This document shows positions 6,786 through 14,900 of a stretch of DNA of 24,546 nt, in pieces. A program made the translations under genes and the position numbers. The notes below the pieces were generated by a model. It was not told the DNA's origin. It saw nothing but the letters and a program-made list of their open reading frames with translations, and searched no databases. The stretch lies in IMG/VR virus record IMGVR_UViG_3300018080_000574, positions 1 to 24,546 of that record; one strand, 5' to 3'. Every line of letters starts with the position of its first letter. Position 1 is the first letter of the stretch. Source of the DNA: a virus.

Positions 6786-8026
6786 TGCCAGCTTTGGTTT
6801 TAACTCCAGGAGACCCCGGCAATGTGCTCGATGAGGTGTGCATTGTGAACGGGGCGGTGCGGTTGATGGGGTATGACCCCAACGGCAACGCTGATTTTCC
6901 TGAGCTTAACCCAGCGGCGGAGTTCGTGACATCCGGGTCCATCACCTTCCGGCCTCTGAACCTCCGTGCGGTCCTGGACATATTTTTCGGGTCAGAGGGT
7001 GCCTATAAGATGCCAGGAGATTCGGTCATGCGGTGGCATTTCTCTTTTGACGGCGGGGCCACTGAGGTGGGCTACACCACGGTGCCTCCTGAGTACGTGT
7101 TTAGCTGGTTCAACAACATTGATGGGCCTCTCCCGGAGGTGCTCACGATCAGGCTGGAGTTGTTCGCCTCCACGGATCTGAGACAGACTCCGGAGTTGAG
7201 CCGCTTCCTCCTTTATGCCGAGACTGACTATGACGTGGTGGAGGATGCGGTCAGGACACTCAAGCGGGCCATCAAGGATCACGTCCACCCGGAAGCTCGT
7301 TCGTGGTTCGTACATGCTGGTGGGAACACCATCACTTTGAATTCTCGCATGGATACGGCTACACTAGGGGTATACAAAGAAAATGACCGTGGGTTGGCCT
7401 CCAACTTGGTTCAGAGCTACAATCCTACCACCCATGAGATCACCTTGACTCAATCGGTGACGGCTGGAACGCGGTTGGAGCTTCGGGGCAAAATGGCGTG
7501 GGCAACCACCCAAGACGAAAAAGGGGCGTTGCAAGTTAGGATCAGGCCGGAACCTGATTATATCAAGTCCCACACGCCGATGTTCGTGATTCGGCATATT
7601 GAGAGCAACTACTACACGGACGGGGCGTTGGCTGGAGACGAAACGGAGAAGCGGTTTGGATTCACTCAGGATGATAGGAAGGGCCGGGTCATGGAGAGGC
7701 CCCTACCCGTGGATCTCTTGCTTGCCGTGGACGCTGTTGCCGAGAGGGAGGTGGAGGCTTACGCCATGTGCCGGGCAGTCAGGAACCTCCTCATGCGGGA
7801 TGACAAGGAAGGCATTTGGCAATCGTATGGAATGGGGTACTTTTTTGACATCGTGGACGTTACGCCTCTCACGGACGTGTCTATTCCGGAGGATGAGTTC
7901 CATGATTTGCAAGTGAGGGCTATCTTTGGCGGCAAGGAGTACCAGTCCAGCGTGGATGAGGCTCCCTTGGCCGAAACCATTGAAATTCAAGTAGGCAACG
8001 ATGAAATTGTGGAGGTGGAAGGATGA
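6785..8026 (+). CDS. Large neck protein, possibly containing a tail-terminator domain
   Basis: The ATG at 6785 overlaps the previous stop as TGATG; in-frame TTG and GTG codons just upstream are less likely. The product is 413 residues. Residues 1-150 look beta-rich (VTSGSITFRPL, PEVLTIRLELF). Residues 155-240 contain a helical part and a beta hairpin region. Residues about 280-385 read like a compact alpha/beta domain with RPLPVDLLLAVDAVAE, a long helix, and final strands. That last domain and the position just before the sheath are consistent with tail terminator proteins, which are normally about 130-200 residues, so this may be a terminator fused to extra domains. This is a tentative reading; I do not recognise the whole protein. 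Confidence 0.6.
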   Translation: MPALVLTPGDPGNVLDEVCIVNGAVRLMGYDPNGNADFPELNPAAEFVTSGSITFRPLNLRAVLDIFFGSEGAYKMPGDSVMRWHFSFDGGATEVGYTTVPPEYVFSWFNNIDGPLPEVLTIRLELFASTDLRQTPELSRFLLYAETDYDVVEDAVRTLKRAIKDHVHPEARSWFVHAGGNTITLNSRMDTATLGVYKENDRGLASNLVQSYNPTTHEITLTQSVTAGTRLELRGKMAWATTQDEKGALQVRIRPEPDYIKSHTPMFVIRHIESNYYTDGALAGDETEKRFGFTQDDRKGRVMERPLPVDLLLAVDAVAEREVEAYAMCRAVRNLLMRDDKEGIWQSYGMGYFFDIVDVTPLTDVSIPEDEFHDLQVRAIFGGKEYQSSVDEAPLAETIEIQVGNDEIVEVEG

Positions 8027-8298
8027 AGGTAATTAAGAACAGGTCAAAGATGCTTTTGACCGTCAATCTTGGGGGCGGTAAGTCAGTGCATCTCCGGCCC
8101 AAGGACGTGACGGAAATTTCGGATGTCCAAGTTGGACATTCGGAGGTGGTAAAGCACTTGGCCAGAGGACGGCTGGTGCTGGTGGACGCTCCCAAGAAGG
8201 CGGATCCCAAACCAGTCAAGGCAAAAGCGGATCCGCCTCCGGCAAAAGCGGAAACCAAACCGGATCCCAAAGCGGATTCCAAAAAAGACGATAAATAA
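8023..8298 (+). CDS. Small protein with Lys/Pro/Asp-rich repetitive tail
   Basis: The start overlaps the previous stop as ATGA and is preceded by GGAGGTGG. The product is 91 residues. Residues 1-56 form a small beta-rich domain with LRPKDVTEISDVQ and a helix. Residues 57-91 are low complexity, made of Ala, Lys, Pro and Asp in diverged repeats (KADPKPVKAKADPPPAKAE). Small genes with this layout, a little domain plus a charged tail, are common just before sheath genes, but I do not know the function. The tail is expected to be disordered and could bind nucleic acid or acidic surfaces. Confidence 0.65.
   Translation: MKVIKNRSKMLLTVNLGGGKSVHLRPKDVTEISDVQVGHSEVVKHLARGRLVLVDAPKKADPKPVKAKADPPPAKAETKPDPKADSKKDDK
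8190..8294 (+). repeat. Low-complexity tandem repeat within the small pre-sheath gene
   Basis: Diverged copies of AAxGCGGATCC-like units recur (GCGGATCC twice, CCGGATCCC and GCGGATTCC as variants), encoding the Lys-Ala-Asp-Pro tail. The unit suggests expansion by slippage or unequal crossing over within the gene. It is coding and in frame throughout. Confidence 0.6.
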
Positions 8299-8309
8299 GG
8301 AGGTGGATC

Positions 8310-10277
8310 ATGGCTCAGGCTCCGGGCGTACACATCCGTGAAACGGACGTGCTAAGGACAATCGAGGGTGTCCCCGTAGACATCGCGGCGGCTTTTGGAG
8401 TCGCTCAAAGGGGACCGGACAATGAACTTCGGTTGGTCATCTCGTTTGATGACTTTCAGGGGAAATATGGGAGCTTTTATCAAGGCTCTTACCTCCCGCA
8501 TTTGGTCCGGGGCTTTTTCCGGCAAGGCGGGACGGCTCTCTACATCGGGCGCACGGTTGGCTCCGGTGCGGCCAAATCCGCTGGAGCGGCTGATGCCGTT
8601 GGCGGCGTGGCGGACACCGTGGACATCCAGGGCCGCGACGTGGGAGAGTACGGAAACTCCATCCTCTCCGATTTCACCAAAGCGGAAACTACCCTCACGG
8701 CGGCTTCGGCGGCGATTGACACGGAGATCACCGTGGCCTCCATCGGACAGTTTGAGTTGGGTGACTGCATTGTGATGAACGATGGCTCCAACAAGTACAC
8801 CGGGATCGTGGTTGGCGTGGACGTGCCCACCAAAAAGCTCAAATTGAGCGTGGCGGTAGGCTTCATCTTTGCCATCGGGGTGGAGGTCAAGACCTCAACC
8901 TCTCATCGAGCCAACACCAAAATCGTGACCGGTTTCGCGGTGGGAGCATCCACCGTCCAGTTCACCGTGACCAACTCCTTCAACATCCGGGTGGGAGACC
9001 TCCTGATGATCATGACGGGAGACATCTCCACGGACTATATGTTCACGGAGGTCCGCGTCACCGGCGTGAACGGGTCCACGATTTTCGCGGACGTTCTCAA
9101 TGAGGACAACAGCGTCATCACCACGATGCCAGCCGACGCTCACGTGACCGTCCAGGGGTTCAACGTCACCACCACCTACAACGGGGTGGGACAGACCTAC
9201 TCCTTCATCTCACTGGAGTCCGAGAACGCCATCGACTACGTGGATGAACGTCTTGGCGGAGAGCGCAACGAGTCCGATCTTGTTGAGTTGCTCGACGCCG
9301 GGAACGTGGAGGTCACCAACTGGCGGATCGAGCAATATCCCGCTCCCTACCAGTGGGCAATGTCCGGGGGCTTGGACGGTGCCGCTCCGGCGGACATCGA
9401 CTATCTCGGGACCAACCCGGCCAAGGCGTACAAGCACGGCATCCGTCTGATGGATGAAAATTACCAGATCAGCACCTTTGCCATCCCCGGTGTCACGTCG
9501 GCGGGCGTCATCGGCGGGGCCGATTCTTACGCTCAGGGAAAGCGTTTGGATTTCGTGGGAGACTGCCCTTTGGCGGCGGACACCCTGGATGAGCTTCTGG
9601 AGTACCGGAATTTCACCTTGGGACTGGACACCTCCTACACGGCCATCTATGCGCCGTGGTTCCGGGAGGAGAATCCCCAAATCCCCGGCGCTCTCTTGGA
9701 GCTTCCTCCCTCATGCCGTCAATTAGGAGTCAACTCCTCCACGGCGGCAAGAGAAGGCGTCCACAAGGCTCCGGCCAACGTGGAATACTACGATACGGTC
9801 AATCTGGTGGCGGATTTCTCCGAGACTGAGCACGGCATTCTCAACGAAGCCGGGATCAACCTCATTCGGATCTTCCCTGGACGCGGTATCAGGGTGTTCG
9901 GAGCGCGGACCCTCTACTCCGGCAGAGACGGCAGACAGTTCGTGCCCGTCCGGAGGCTGGCAAACTACGTGGAGAGGTCCGTGGCCAACTTGGCCTTTGA
10001 GTTCACGTTTGACGTTATCACGGAGGTCTTGTGGGCACGTATCGCCGGGGCCATTGACCGGTTCCTCCGCAACCTCTGGAAGGCGGGGATGCTCTATCCG
10101 CGTAACGACGCCACCCGCGCCTTCTTTGTCCTCATCAATGAGGGCCTCAACCCCACGGAGGTGGTCCGAGAAGGCCGCGTCCGGGGCAAGGTAGCGTTCT
10201 CTCCGGCCCCTCCGGCGGAGCAGATTGAGTTGGACATTGCACTTTGGGCGGGTAATTCCGAGATCGCTGAAGGCTAA
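8310..10277 (+). CDS. Contractile tail sheath protein
   Basis: AAGGAGGTGG precedes the ATG. The product is 655 residues. The N-terminus has the sheath signature APGVHIRETD followed by AAFGVAQRGP and later RQGGTALYIGR. The C-terminal third has the conserved sheath domain, with RRLANYVERSVANLAF, a long helix (WARIAGAIDRFLRNLWKAGM), and a last strand used in sheath handshaking. The protein polymerises around the tube and contracts on infection. Residues about 122-195 and 200-290 are two inserted beta-rich modules of similar plan (each with a TxxTVxx strand, then F-x-x-GD and a hydrophobic strand), probably exposed on the sheath surface. Codon bias is strongly toward C or G, as in the capsid gene. 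Confidence 0.93.
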   Translation: MAQAPGVHIRETDVLRTIEGVPVDIAAAFGVAQRGPDNELRLVISFDDFQGKYGSFYQGSYLPHLVRGFFRQGGTALYIGRTVGSGAAKSAGAADAVGGVADTVDIQGRDVGEYGNSILSDFTKAETTLTAASAAIDTEITVASIGQFELGDCIVMNDGSNKYTGIVVGVDVPTKKLKLSVAVGFIFAIGVEVKTSTSHRANTKIVTGFAVGASTVQFTVTNSFNIRVGDLLMIMTGDISTDYMFTEVRVTGVNGSTIFADVLNEDNSVITTMPADAHVTVQGFNVTTTYNGVGQTYSFISLESENAIDYVDERLGGERNESDLVELLDAGNVEVTNWRIEQYPAPYQWAMSGGLDGAAPADIDYLGTNPAKAYKHGIRLMDENYQISTFAIPGVTSAGVIGGADSYAQGKRLDFVGDCPLAADTLDELLEYRNFTLGLDTSYTAIYAPWFREENPQIPGALLELPPSCRQLGVNSSTAAREGVHKAPANVEYYDTVNLVADFSETEHGILNEAGINLIRIFPGRGIRVFGARTLYSGRDGRQFVPVRRLANYVERSVANLAFEFTFDVITEVLWARIAGAIDRFLRNLWKAGMLYPRNDATRAFFVLINEGLNPTEVVREGRVRGKVAFSPAPPAEQIELDIALWAGNSEIAEG

Positions 10278-10302
10278 CGCTGGAAGCTGAGGAGGTAAGA
10301 CC

Positions 10303-10815
10303 ATGGCCGATTTCCTTTTTGGAAAACGAGTGGATCCGTATCGTGGGTTCAGGTTCCGGGTGCTGGACGTATCCGGCGTTGAACTTGGCGGGTTTACCAC
10401 GGTCAGCGGCCTCAGAGACGAGACAGAGGTAGTTGAATACCGTGAAGGAGTGGATGGGATCACCGCCCGGAAGCTCCCCGGTTTCACGACCTCTGACAAC
10501 ATCGTCTTAGAGAGAGGTCTTTCCGTGGATGAAACCCTCCAAGAATGGCGGAATGAGGTATGGAGCGCCGAGCAGGACAACACCGTCCTACCGGACTCCG
10601 AGTTCCGCCGCGACATCATCATCCAGCTTCTCGATCAGAGAGGTCAGGTGGTGAAACAATGGAAGATCCTGGAGGCATGGCCCACCATCTATGAGGTTGA
10701 CACCTTGGATGCCATGTCCTCAGACGTTCTTCTTGAACGGGTTGAGTTGGCAAATGAAGGCCACTACCTTATCCCGACCGCAACGGGATTGGGTGGGGCC
10801 ACACCGCAAGGCTAA
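10303..10815 (+). CDS. Tail tube protein (T4 gp19 / Hcp-like)
   Basis: TGAGGAGGTAAG precedes the ATG. The product is 170 residues, the usual size. The gp19-type pattern is clear: FRFRVLD near the N-terminus, the segment FTTVSGLRDETEVVEYREG at 31-49, a KLPGFTTSDNIVLERG hairpin, then helix, and the final strands IIIQLLDQRGQVVKQW and VLLERVELANEG. Rings of this protein stack into the inner tube through which DNA passes. It follows the sheath, as is usual in contractile tails, and ends directly before a 14-base palindrome. Confidence 0.92.
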   Translation: MADFLFGKRVDPYRGFRFRVLDVSGVELGGFTTVSGLRDETEVVEYREGVDGITARKLPGFTTSDNIVLERGLSVDETLQEWRNEVWSAEQDNTVLPDSEFRRDIIIQLLDQRGQVVKQWKILEAWPTIYEVDTLDAMSSDVLLERVELANEGHYLIPTATGLGGATPQG

Positions 10816-10897
10816 TTGCACACGTGTGCATCATCCTTGGTTATCAGTCACCGTCTGACCTACGGTTGGGCGGCTGGCAGTAAATGAGGAGGCTAGA
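10816..10897 (+). promoter_or_regulatory. 82-base intergenic region with palindrome after the tube gene
   Basis: This is the longest gap between genes in the window. It starts with TTGCACACGTGTGCA immediately after the tube stop; the perfect palindrome TGCACACGTGTGCA is 10817-10830 and repeats the element seen after the capsid gene. A second weak hairpin is possible at 10850-10866 (ACCGT, 7-base loop, ACGGT). A strong TGAGGAGG site at the end serves the next gene. I see no convincing -10/-35 pair and no T tract for an intrinsic terminator. It may set different mRNA levels for tube and downstream genes. Confidence 0.6.
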
Positions 10898-11731
10898 ATG
10901 GAACAGGAAACGAAGCAGGGACCGCCCAAAGCGGCTCCCAATGTAGACCCGTCTGGAGTGCAACTTTTCAGGAAGCCCGTAGGGGAGGTGGAAATTGACC
11001 TTCCTTGCGGGCTTCTAATTGATGGAGAGGTCTACAAGAAGGCCGTCATCACCCCGCTCACTGGCCGGGACCGGAAGGCCATGGTGGACCAAAAATCCCG
11101 GAGCAACCCATCCAAGGTAGTCACCAAACTACTCACCAACCGGCTCCTCAGTCTCGGACCTTACAAGCATCCGGTGGCTGATGTCCGGATCAAGGCTCTC
11201 CTCTCAGGGGACAGGGAATACATCGTCTACAAGCTCTACGAGATCACCGACCCCACCAGGAAGGATCTGGAGGCCACCCTTCAGTGCCAAAACCGGGCGT
11301 GTGGTTCTAACTTCGAGTTCAACGTGCCCTTTGATGAGGTCAAGGTCATCCGAATGACCGACGCCGATCAGGAACGCATCCATGATGGCAAAAAGACCCG
11401 GTATTGGGAGTTCGAGGATGAGGAGTGGGCGGTCAAGGCCAAGTTCCGCTACGTGGACGGAAAAATCCAGGAGCAAGTGTCTCCCCGGCTGGCGTCAAAC
11501 CCGGTGGAGGGAGAGTACATGCTCTTTTCCAAGATGATCCTGGAGTGGAACGGCCTCACCAGCCTTACCATGGATCAAATCGAAACGCTCCCGGAGCCTC
11601 TCATTCGCAAGGTGGAGAAGGCTCTGGCGGACCATAAACTCGGGCCGGATATGGACCTCAACATCGTATGCCCGGAATGTGGCGTGGCCACCAGAGGAGG
11701 GCTGGATTTCACAACTTTTTTGTTCAGATAG
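10898..11731 (+). CDS. Tail assembly chaperone / T4 gp26-like protein, zero-frame product
   Basis: TGAGGAGG precedes the ATG. The zero-frame product is 277 residues. It has the plan of the T4 gp26-like (T4_baseplate) family found before tape measure genes in contractile systems: a beta-rich N-terminus, an LTGRDRKAM segment near 54-62, helical repeats with LLSGDREYIVYKLYE at 101-115, a Cys pair at 130 and 135, and a second pair in CPECG at 258-262. The two pairs probably form one zinc site. The family usually ends in Phe-rich residues shortly after the last Cys pair, as here. By analogy to lambda G and P2 E, it is expected to chaperone the tape measure before tube assembly. It stops at TAG within a frameshift signal. 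Confidence 0.8.
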   Translation: MEQETKQGPPKAAPNVDPSGVQLFRKPVGEVEIDLPCGLLIDGEVYKKAVITPLTGRDRKAMVDQKSRSNPSKVVTKLLTNRLLSLGPYKHPVADVRIKALLSGDREYIVYKLYEITDPTRKDLEATLQCQNRACGSNFEFNVPFDEVKVIRMTDADQERIHDGKKTRYWEFEDEEWAVKAKFRYVDGKIQEQVSPRLASNPVEGEYMLFSKMILEWNGLTSLTMDQIETLPEPLIRKVEKALADHKLGPDMDLNIVCPECGVATRGGLDFTTFLFR

Positions 11732-11976
11732 TGACCAATGACAAGCTCACCGATATGTATGACAAGGTGATGTTTGCTCTGGCGTGTGAGCTTCATTGGT
11801 CATGGCATGAAATGTTGGATATGCCGATCCCGGAGTTGATGAAATTTTTTACCCTCCTCAAGGAAAAGAAGGAAGCGGAGAAGGCGCATATGGACAAAGT
11901 GAACGCCAAGAGTAGGACAGGAGGGTCTAAACCGGCCCGGCGGTCCAGCGCCCGTCCAAGCAGAGGGAGAAGATAA
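10898..11976 (+). CDS. Extended tail assembly chaperone made by -1 frameshift
   Basis: At the heptamer T TTT TTG (11716-11722) ribosomes can slip back one base, avoid the TAG at 11729 and continue in the -1 frame from GTT at 11722 to the TAA at 11974. This gives a fusion of about 359 residues: 275 from the zero frame plus 84. The extension is helical (DKLTDMYDKVMFALACELHW, then a helix of MPIPELMKFFTLLKEKKEA) and ends in a Ser/Arg-rich basic tail. It lacks a good independent start: GTG at 11731 and ATG at 11755 have no ribosome site. The fusion ends one base before the tape measure ATG. This matches lambda gpGT and P2 gpE+E', which use the longer form to bind the tape measure. Confidence 0.8.
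11693..11803 (+). promoter_or_regulatory. Programmed -1 ribosomal frameshift signal
   Basis: Three elements are in order. An SD-like tract AGAGGAGGG is at 11693-11701, 14 bases before the slippery site. The heptamer TTTTTTG at 11716-11722 sits in the zero frame as T TTT TTG. A stem begins 9 bases later: 11732-11740 pairs with 11794-11802 (9 pairs) and, after a 2-base bulge at 11741-11742, 11743-11750 pairs with 11786-11793 (8 pairs), leaving a 35-base loop. All 17 pairs are Watson-Crick. The same three-part plan stimulates frameshifting in dnaX, and the same heptamer is used in phage P2 gpE. Confidence 0.8.
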
Positions 11977-14900
11977 ATGGCTTTTGGTGGCGGAGGAATG
12001 TCAAGCTCAGTAGGGCTTGGGTTCGTGATGGGACTCACTGATAACGTGTCCGGCACGGCGGGCAAGATTGGTGCGGCCATCGTGACTCTACGGACCCGAA
12101 TTCAGGCCCTCCAGACCGGCTTCCTTGTCCTTGGAGGCGCTCTGGCCGGGATGGGTGCCGCTCTTGGAGGGGTGCTCATGAAGGGGGTGAAGGACGCCGC
12201 TCAGTTTGAGGTACAGATGCGGATGCTCCAGTCCATCACCGGTCTCACGTGGCAAGAGACCAAACAACTTGGGGATGAGTTTGACCGTATCACTGCCACC
12301 CTTCCAATGTCCTCCTCCGAATTGGCCACCATGGCCATTGCCGCCGGTAAGCTCGGCTTGGCCTCCAAGGCGGGTGTAGAAGGTCTGAAGGAGGTGGCCA
12401 TCCAAGCCACCTACATGGGCAAGGCCCTTGGCTTCTCGGGAGAGGAATCCATCAACATGATTGGACGGTTGGGGACCGTCTTTGGGATGCTCGATGCCGG
12501 GAACATCTACAATAGCTGGGAAAAAAGCGCACAAGATTTTTATGATGTGGCGGCTATGGGGGCTGAAAAGAACAATTTGGTTCAAGCTCAGATGATGCAC
12601 AACGTCAAGGGGTTGGCGGCTTCGCTGACTCAGATGTCCTTTGCCTCCTCCCAGAGCGCGGATTTCCTTTCGGATATGTCCGTCCGTGCCGCTCAGGGTG
12701 CCAAGGTAATGCAAAAGACGGCGGCTGAAACCGTGGCCTTGGCCGGTATCTTGGCTGACGTTGGTGTGAGGGCTGAGGCTGGAGGAACAGCCTTAAACAA
12801 GTTCTTCACGGGTTTCCGTAAGAATATGGGCGGCTACGAGATGATGATAAAGGAGTTCGGGGCTGACAAGCTAGGGTTGGGATTCCAAGAGTTGAAGGAT
12901 CTTACGCGGGACAAGCCACACGAAGCGGTCAATCGTCTCCTGGAGGCCATGGGCAAGGCTAAGTTCCTCGATCCAGTCAAGTTTGAGGCCATGGCGGACG
13001 CCATGGGCATGAAAAACGTGAGGATCGCAAACGTGGTCAAGGGGTTGGCCGATGCCGGAAACACCATGGTGACGGTCAACGCGGGTATGTATGAAAGTTT
13101 CCTCAAGCTCAGTCCCGAATTGGCCTCCGTTGCTATAGACGCGGGGAACGGGGCAAAGAAAATCTCCAAGTTGCGTTGGATGCAGTTAATGTCTACCAAA
13201 GCATTTGATGAGGCTTCCGTCGCCGCCTCTGCGTACAATAACGTGGCTCAGACCACTGCAATGAACTGGAAAATTATGACGGGATCCATCACCAACGTCT
13301 CCAAGAAATTGGGAGGGATGCTTTTACCATCTATTCAAAATCTTCTCCAGACCGCCGTTAATTTGATGGGCAAACTTTTTGGCATGAATGACACCTTCTT
13401 CAAGATCACGGCGGCGGTGGTGGGGACCACGGCGGCTATCCTCGCGCTCTCGGGTGCGGTCCTTTTGGGTGCCTCAGCGTGGTCCATGTTCGGGAGCGCC
13501 ATGATGGCGGCACTATTACCAGCTCTGGTTATCGTCGGAGCCATTTCGGCGGCAGTTGCGGGATTCGTGGTGGTGATGAAGCTCTTGGGCAAGGAAGGTG
13601 AAGGTATATTTGGGACGTTTGCCCGACTCGTGGAGGGGGCGTTTACTCAGTTCTTAAATTTTGCTCAGGGATTCACGGAAGCGTGGGCGGCGATGAGCAA
13701 GCACTTTTTGAAGCCGTGGAATGAGGCCATGAGCCTCTTTAGGCAGGGCATTGATAATATCAAGGGAGTCCTTCCTCCATTGAAAGGCGCAAAAGATATG
13801 TTCCAAGCCCTTGGGGTGGTGCTGGCCACGGTTTTTGGATCTGCTCTCCGCAGGGTGGGGAAACAGGTAGAGTGGCTTTCGGTCATGTTCTCAGGGTTCT
13901 CCTTGGGATTCAGGATGCAAGTCGGAGACCGCTTAGTTGCTCCCATCAAAAGCATATTGAAGTCCCTTGAGCAAATTGGCGCGGCTTTTTTCAAAATTTT
14001 TGTGGGTCTCATGCCATCCGGAGTGAGGGATTTGACAAAGGATTTCCTCAAGTTTCGGGATAAGGGTAAGTCGGTGGCCGACAAGGTAGTGGCTGCCTTT
14101 GAGGCCATTGCGGGATCTTTGGAAGTTGTTGTGGGCCTATTGAATGGAGAAGGGCCTAAAGCCTTTAAGGCATTTGGTAAGGACGGGAAATATGCCGCAA
14201 ACTCATATGCAGAAGCCATTCTAAGGTTATCCAAGGCTTATGATGGCCTCTTTAAGAAAACCAAGATGCTCGATGCCTTCAGACAACTATGGGCGGATTT
14301 TTTGGGGGGCATGAAGGCACGGGCCATTCCTACGTTGCGGGGAGTTCTCCTCCTTGTTGCCGGGATTATGGAGGGCTTGGGTAAATCAGGACCGGCTTTA
14401 GAGTCCGGGATGGCCGGAATTGTCAGCATCATGGGGAGCATCGGAAAGGCGTTCTTGGGCGTCTCCAAATTGACCGGTAAGTTGACGGGGGTTCTCGGAG
14501 CCTTCTTGGGCGGAGCCGTCTCGTACCTCCTTCCTGGATTTTTGGATCTATGGGCGAGGGTGACTACGGTGATCGCCGGGATTTTGGCCCCCGTGGGGAC
14601 GCTTTTGCAAGCCTTGGGGGAGATGCCCATTCAGCTTGAGGCGTTTACCGCTTTGGGGGAGGGTGTAGGCAAGTTCCTGAGCGGCATTGGCAATGTTTTT
14701 GGGGTGCTAATTGAGCGGACGGGTAAGCAGACCAAAGCCTTTTTGGAGGGGTTTGTCCAAGGATTTGCGGCTTTTATAGTCCCCATTGGAGCGGCTTTGA
14801 ACGAGATTGCGGTCATGGCCGGATGGGTTTTTGGGATGATCGGAGATGCCCTCAACTCAGTAACAGGGGATTCGGAGAGTACCGGAGCGATGCTTAGAAC

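Noticed and set aside
9723-10622. A 299-codon open frame on the minus strand
   Set aside because: It runs opposite the sheath end and the tube gene; Ser/Arg/Pro-rich composition and lack of context mark it as a shadow.
10816-10844. A possible promoter using TTGCAC as -35 and GGTTAT as -10
   Set aside because: The -10 match is poor and the -35-like bases are part of the repeated palindrome, whose other copy has no -10 at the same spacing.
14298-14304. T TTT TTG followed by a G run in the tape measure gene
   Set aside because: It is in slippery phase, but the -1 frame soon stops and would truncate the tape measure; no known role and no obvious stimulator.
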